64,000 nucleotides of DNA from an uncultured Rhodospirillaceae bacterium (GTDB lineage Bacteria > Pseudomonadota > Alphaproteobacteria > Azospirillales > Azospirillaceae): the NCBI GenBank assembly GCA_937927415.1, contig CALBDS010000053.1, positions 62,001 through 126,000 of the forward strand. The letters run 5' to 3'. The translations under genes were made by a program, and so were the position numbers. The notes beneath the pieces are model-generated. The model did no database searches. It was given only the letters and a program-made list of their open reading frames with translations, and had not been told where the DNA came from. Shown piece after piece: positions 59,287-64,000 of this stretch (positions are counted from its first letter, which is position 1; each line of letters begins with the position of its first letter).

Positions 59287-59370
59287 ATGAAGAAGTTGAA
59301 AGACATCCTCGAACTCCTGGCCCTGATCCTGAAGCTCGTCAAGCGGACGCTTGACCTTCTGGACCGCTAA
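59287..59370 (+). CDS. 27-residue Leu-rich amphipathic peptide
   Basis: MKKLKDILELLALILKLVKR then a short polar end: alternating Leu/Ile and Lys/Asp/Glu gives an amphipathic or membrane-active helix. GGGAG (59274-59278) is eight bases before the ATG. A hairpin (GGGGGAGG/CCTCCCCC, 59243-59263) lies upstream and a 16-base perfect hairpin follows the stop at once, so a short stable RNA carrying this frame is likely. It could be a type I toxin-like or regulatory peptide; neither is shown. Confidence 0.45.
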   Translation: MKKLKDILELLALILKLVKRTLDLLDR

Positions 59371-59374
59371 GGCC

Positions 59375-59412
59375 GGGCCAAGGGGGAGGGGAGCCACCCT
59401 CCCCCTTGGCCC
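59375..59412 (+). terminator. Strong hairpin after the small peptide gene
   Basis: GGGCCAAGGGGGAGGG, loop GAGCCA, CCCTCCCCCTTGGCCC: a 16-base perfect stem, four bases after the stop, followed by a short TTC. Confidence 0.8.
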
Positions 59413-59489
59413 TTCAAATGTACGTCACCGCGGCACCCGCTTCAAGGGGGCATCCCCGCCATCGCACCCGGATGGCGGGAACGGGACGG

Positions 59490-61169
<1,680 letters not shown>

Positions 61170-61336
61170 GCGGCTTTCGATCCCTTGCTTGGAGAATGAT
61201 TGGAAAACCCGGCGGCGGCCATCGCAGGCCCCGCATCCGCGCACGGTTTTACCCGATTGCAGGGCACGAGGGAACGGGGTTGCACGCGTTTCGGGCGGGG
61301 GTGCCCCTTTTGCGGCAGCGCCCTTCCGTCCAAACG

Positions 61337-61422
61337 GCACGGGCGGCCCGCTGCCGCTGGGCCGCCCGTGCGCTGGGGTCGCACCGCCGCCCCGGTAGGG
61401 ATCGGGGACGGGGCGGCGGTGC
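61337..61422. other. Two long G+C-rich hairpins between ettA and a hypothetical gene
   Basis: GCACGGGCGGCCC (61337-61349) pairs with 61359-61371, and GCACCGCCGCCCC (61381-61393) pairs with 61410-61422. Both stems are 13 bases and perfect. The second lies 18 bases after the stop of the hypothetical gene. No T-run follows, so RNA-3'-end stabilisation or weak termination is possible. Confidence 0.55.
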
Positions 61423-61439
61423 CGTTGCTGGCGTAGGGG

Positions 61440-62102
61440 TTACGCCAGAACGTTCACGATCTTGGAACTGTAGAGCTGCTTGAACGTCTCCACCGCGCTG
61501 GCGGAAGAGGAGCCGTTCTGGCTGCTGTTCAGGAACTGGGACAGGAACGAACTGATGTCGGTCGCATCGCCGGTGGACGAGGCGGAGGTGGTGGACGACG
61601 TGCTGCTGTCGGAGGTGCTGCCGTCCGACTGGCCCATCATGCCACCGCCGGGGGGCGGGCCACCGGGAGGAGGACCACCCGGAGGCGGGCCGCCCATTCC
61701 GCCCATCCCCTGCGCCCCGTCGCTGGAGCCGGACGCCATCTGGCTTTGCATCTCGGAGAAGGTGGATTTGATGGAATCCGCCTCGTCCGACGACAGCTTG
61801 CCGGCTTCGACGTCGGCGTCGAGCTGGGAGAACAGCTTCTCCTGCATCTCGTCAGCGGTGGGCATGGAGCCATCCTGACTCATGCCGAACATGCCGCCCG
61901 AGCCGCCGGCCCCGCCCATGCCCCCCATGCCGCCGCCGGGCGGCGGGGGAGGCGGACGGTTGGACGCGGCACTCGTGCTGCTTGTGGAGGAGGTGCCGCT
62001 GGTGGACGATGTGGATGATGTGTTTTGCGATTGCCGCAGCTTCAGCAATTCCTGAAGTGCCGACGCCGTCGATGATGAGGATGTGCCGCTGACTGACGAC
62101 AT
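61440..62102 (-). CDS. Low-complexity Ser/Thr/Gly/Pro-rich protein with an EF-hand-like segment
   Basis: 220 residues from MSSVSGTSSS, with GGGAGAG upstream. Ser/Thr-rich segments at both ends flank Pro/Gly-rich stretches (NRPPPPPPGGGMGGMGG; GGPPPGGPPPGGPPPGGG). The middle (FSQLDADVEAGKLSSDEADSI) recalls an EF-hand pair. No signal peptide is seen. It lies on the same strand 145 bases after the Metal_resist gene, so it may belong to that sigma-factor regulon. I do not recognise a named family. Confidence 0.65.
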   Translation of the reverse strand: MSSVSGTSSSSTASALQELLKLRQSQNTSSTSSTSGTSSTSSTSAASNRPPPPPPGGGMGGMGGAGGSGGMFGMSQDGSMPTADEMQEKLFSQLDADVEAGKLSSDEADSIKSTFSEMQSQMASGSSDGAQGMGGMGGPPPGGPPPGGPPPGGGMMGQSDGSTSDSSTSSTTSASSTGDATDISSFLSQFLNSSQNGSSSASAVETFKQLYSSKIVNVLA

Positions 62103-62247
62103 GGAAGCTCTCCCGCCGTGGGTTGCTGCCGGTTGTTTTGTGCTTGTCTGTAGGGTGAAACGGCGGCGGGGTAGCGTGTCCTGCGTTGTTTTTGGAGCCA
62201 CCCTCCGTTTTTTTTGGAAAGGGGTGGCTGGCGGTGTCGGCCCGCCC

Positions 62248-62751
62248 TTACCGCGGGGGCGGCGGGTGGGGCGGCCGGTCGTGGAATTCGGCCAGCTTGC
62301 GCCGGCCTTCGGGGGTCATGGCGGCGATGGTGGCGGCGGCATCGCGCAGCAGCGGGGCCAGCCGCTCGTCGTCGAAGGCCCGCTGTCCTTCCAGGGCGGC
62401 GACGAACGCGGCCTGATCGAACGGCTCGGTGGTCAGGATGACGCGCAGGCGCGTGCGCATCAATTCCATGTTGTCCTGCATGTCCGTCAGCGAATGGCGG
62501 TGGGTGACCACCACCTTTTGCAGCTTTTCCGCATCGGCGGGCGGCAGCACCCGGCCCAGCTCGCCCAACAGACGCTCCACCGCCTTGAGCGGGCCGGGCG
62601 GGGGTGGGGGCGGGCCGAAAGTCCGCTGCGCCACCAGAACCCCGCCCATGAACATGTTGGCGGCCAGGGACGCCAGCAGCAGCCAGCGTTCCCACCGTTT
62701 CGGGCGAGGATCCACCGTCGGCGCGCCGTGGCCCGGAGTGCCTGACGTCAT
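62248..62751 (-). CDS. Periplasmic heavy-metal sensor-type protein (Metal_resist/CnrX-Spy like)
   Basis: 167 residues. An N-terminal membrane anchor (WLLLASLAANMFMGGVLVA) is followed by a helical domain (EKLQKVVVTHRHSLTDMQDNMELMRTRLRVILTTEP) typical of the Metal_resist family, and a His/Pro-rich C-terminus (DRPPHPPPPR). Such proteins sense metals or envelope stress next to an ECF sigma factor. Its ATG is two bases beyond the anti-sigma stop. Confidence 0.82.
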   Translation of the reverse strand: MTSGTPGHGAPTVDPRPKRWERWLLLASLAANMFMGGVLVAQRTFGPPPPPPGPLKAVERLLGELGRVLPPADAEKLQKVVVTHRHSLTDMQDNMELMRTRLRVILTTEPFDQAAFVAALEGQRAFDDERLAPLLRDAAATIAAMTPEGRRKLAEFHDRPPHPPPPR

Positions 62752-62753
62752 TC

Positions 62754-63209
62754 TCACAATCTCCCGAGATAGGTGGTGCCGGCGTAGGAGGTGCCCCCGA
62801 GCACGCTGGTGAAATCGCTGGCCGCCGCCGGGGCGGGCAACAGGCCGCTGGCGCAGACCAGGAACCCGGCGACCCCCATGGCCACCAGGAACCCGGCGGT
62901 CGGCCACAGCCGCAGCGTGCCGCGGGTTGCCATCAGCGAGTAAGGCACCGGGGGCGCCATATTGTCCAGCCGGTCGGACAGACGGGCCAGAACCCGTTCG
63001 GCCCGTTCGTCGGACACCGCGGGCACACTGGCCCGGTCCAACAGGGCATCCACGGCCTTGGCCTCGTCCAGGATGGCGCGGGCCGCGTCGCTGCGGGCCA
63101 GCAGCACCAGGGCGGGGCCGCGCACAGGGTCCGGCCACCGGCCGATGTCGCCGCCGTGCATCTCGGCCAGTCGGCCGAATTCGGTCACTGAGAACTCTTT
63201 GAGCGTCAT
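62754..63209 (-). CDS. Putative membrane anti-sigma factor
   Basis: 151 residues. The N-terminal cytoplasmic part (GRLAEMHGGDIGRWPDPVRGPALVL) is followed by a membrane helix near 105-130 (LWPTAGFLVAMGVAGFLVCAS) and a short periplasmic tail. There is no HxxxCxxC zinc motif. It starts four bases inside the ECF sigma gene, so the pair is coupled. The function is inferred from position between the sigma factor and the sensor. Confidence 0.8.
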   Translation of the reverse strand: MTLKEFSVTEFGRLAEMHGGDIGRWPDPVRGPALVLLARSDAARAILDEAKAVDALLDRASVPAVSDERAERVLARLSDRLDNMAPPVPYSLMATRGTLRLWPTAGFLVAMGVAGFLVCASGLLPAPAAASDFTSVLGGTSYAGTTYLGRL

Positions 63210-63811
63210 GATTTCCCCCCGTCCTTCTGACGGATGAGTGGCTGAAGCCGGGAGCGGACCACCCGCCGCGCCCGGACCAGAAGGCTTTCCATCGCTGAAA
63301 CCGAAACCTGCATCACTTCCGACGCTTCCGCGCAGCTCAACTCCTCATAATAACACAGGCTGAGGGCGGCCCGCTGACGGTCGGGCAGAGACCCGATGGC
63401 GTCGTCCACCGCCGCGGCGATCTGCCGGTCGGACACGGCGGTTTCGGCGTCGATGCCGCCGTCGGGCATCTCCCCCGCCTCCTCCAGGGGATCGAAGCTG
63501 CGGCGGCGGCGGTAGTCGATGGCCCGGTTCACCACGATGCGGTACAGCCATGTGGTGAAGCGGGCGCCGTTGTCGTGCCAGCGGTCGGCGCGGGTCCAGA
63601 TCTGCAGGAACGCGTCCTGCACCACCTCTTCGGCGTCGTGGGCATTGCCGACCACGCGCTGGGCCAGGGTCAGGCTGCGTTTCAGGTGACGGCGCGACAG
63701 GATGTCGAAGGCGGCACGGTTCCCCGTCGCCACCTCCCCCATCAATGTTTCGTCGTCGGCATCCGTCAACGCCGCCGCCCGGTTGTGTGTCCAAAGTCCC
63801 AAACCGCTCAA
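63206..63811 (-). CDS. ECF-type RNA polymerase sigma factor
   Basis: 201 residues. Region 2 is AAFDILSRRHLKRSLTLAQRVVGNAHDAEEVVQDAFLQIW and RFTTWLYRIVVNRAIDYRRR; region 4 is LPDRQRAALSLCYYEELSCAEASEVM followed by VSAMESLLVRARR. The start as given is a TTG without a strong ribosome site, so an internal start is possible. It is first of a sigma/anti-sigma/Metal_resist operon and probably autoregulated. No -35/-10 pair was certain in the 150 bases upstream. Confidence 0.9.
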   Translation of the reverse strand: MSGLGLWTHNRAAALTDADDETLMGEVATGNRAAFDILSRRHLKRSLTLAQRVVGNAHDAEEVVQDAFLQIWTRADRWHDNGARFTTWLYRIVVNRAIDYRRRRSFDPLEEAGEMPDGGIDAETAVSDRQIAAAVDDAIGSLPDRQRAALSLCYYEELSCAEASEVMQVSVSAMESLLVRARRVVRSRLQPLIRQKDGGKS

Positions 63812-63964
63812 CCCGTCAGACCGTTGGTTTCATCGGCTCCCATGGCGTTCCACGGGGAAATACGGGGTGTTCCTGCGCCAACCCGGCAAAATTTTCTCCG
63901 CAGGAGGTGCCCCGCCCCCCGCGTTCCAGCCCAAGAGAGATGCACCAAAGGGCGGGGAACGGCC

Positions 63965-64000
63965 ATGGCGTCTTATGATTTTACCACGGCGGGCGGAATC
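63965..64000 (+). CDS. Start of a gene that leaves the window
   Basis: ATG at 63965 opens MASYDFTTAGGI and remains open to the window edge; GGGGAAC lies upstream. It is divergent from the sigma factor operon. Only 12 residues are visible, so the product cannot be named. Confidence 0.4.
   Translation, partial: MASYDFTTAGGI

Noticed and set aside
63812..63964. An ECF autoregulated promoter ahead of the sigma gene (GGAAC-type -35)
   Set aside because: GGAAC occurs on the minus strand but no matching -10 lies at a normal distance, so I did not annotate it.

Overview
The window is about 64 kb of GC-rich chromosomal DNA with dense, short-spaced genes. It looks like an alphaproteobacterium of the Rhodospirillales, most likely Azospirillum or a close relative. 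Supporting signs are an ALAS-type hemA, a GlnZ-like PII protein between an aminotransferase gene and a ubiH-like gene (the arrangement I recall for Azospirillum brasilense glnZ), a nitrogen-fixation gene (nifQ), a phasin (PHA storage), several chemoreceptors, MeaB, and Atm1- and EttA-type housekeeping ABC proteins. The genus call is an inference from gene content, not from an alignment.

Layout: 1-3.1 kb holds the end of hemA, a uracil-DNA glycosylase relative, pterin dehydratase, and a coupled dipeptide epimerase/cupin pair. 3.2-6.4 kb is a chemosensory island: an unusual soluble MCP-Cache protein, an MCP, and an overlapping Aer-type PAS protein. 6.5-15.5 kb is mixed: an FG-GAP protein, a STAS protein, tRNA-Leu(GAG), lipB, xerC, a CheY-like protein, nifQ, yjbQ, a lytic transglycosylase and rpmB. 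15.5-25.3 kb has a phasin with a PhaR-like site, meaB, an Atm1-type exporter, a large MCP with a CheR-tether tail, ahcY with a perfect palindromic operator, and a qmcA/nfeD pair. 25.3-28.1 kb is a divergent metal-efflux ATPase/MerR module. 28.2-31.6 kb has phoH and minCDE. 31.7-35 kb is a MarR-EmrA-EmrB efflux operon. 35-35.7 kb is a TumE-type toxin/HTH pair next to two long perfect hairpins. 35.7-38 kb has LPS genes (a GT9 transferase and an O-antigen ligase). 38-41.6 kb has a BMP-family binding protein, RluA and a VWA/DnaJ pair. 41.7-45.4 kb is galU-ugd-pgm for sugar-nucleotide synthesis. 45.5-52.6 kb carries an SGNH hydrolase, gmk-yicC, an SDR, a methyltransferase, exoD with an ABC-F protein, and ndk. 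52.7-61.2 kb has a decayed transposase end, ftsK, an aminotransferase, glnZ with a sigma54/NtrC-style control region, ubiH, a tiny Leu-rich peptide gene, and ettA. 61.4-64 kb is an ECF sigma/anti-sigma/Metal_resist cassette with a low-complexity protein downstream.

The themes are nitrogen control (glnZ, nifQ), chemotaxis, envelope polysaccharide and cell division. The window looks mostly like core chromosome. The accessory-looking parts are the TA pair with its hairpins, the transposase remnant, two families of dispersed double-hairpin repeats found just after genes, and the Leu-rich peptide locus. I saw no CRISPR array, prophage or intact insertion sequence.
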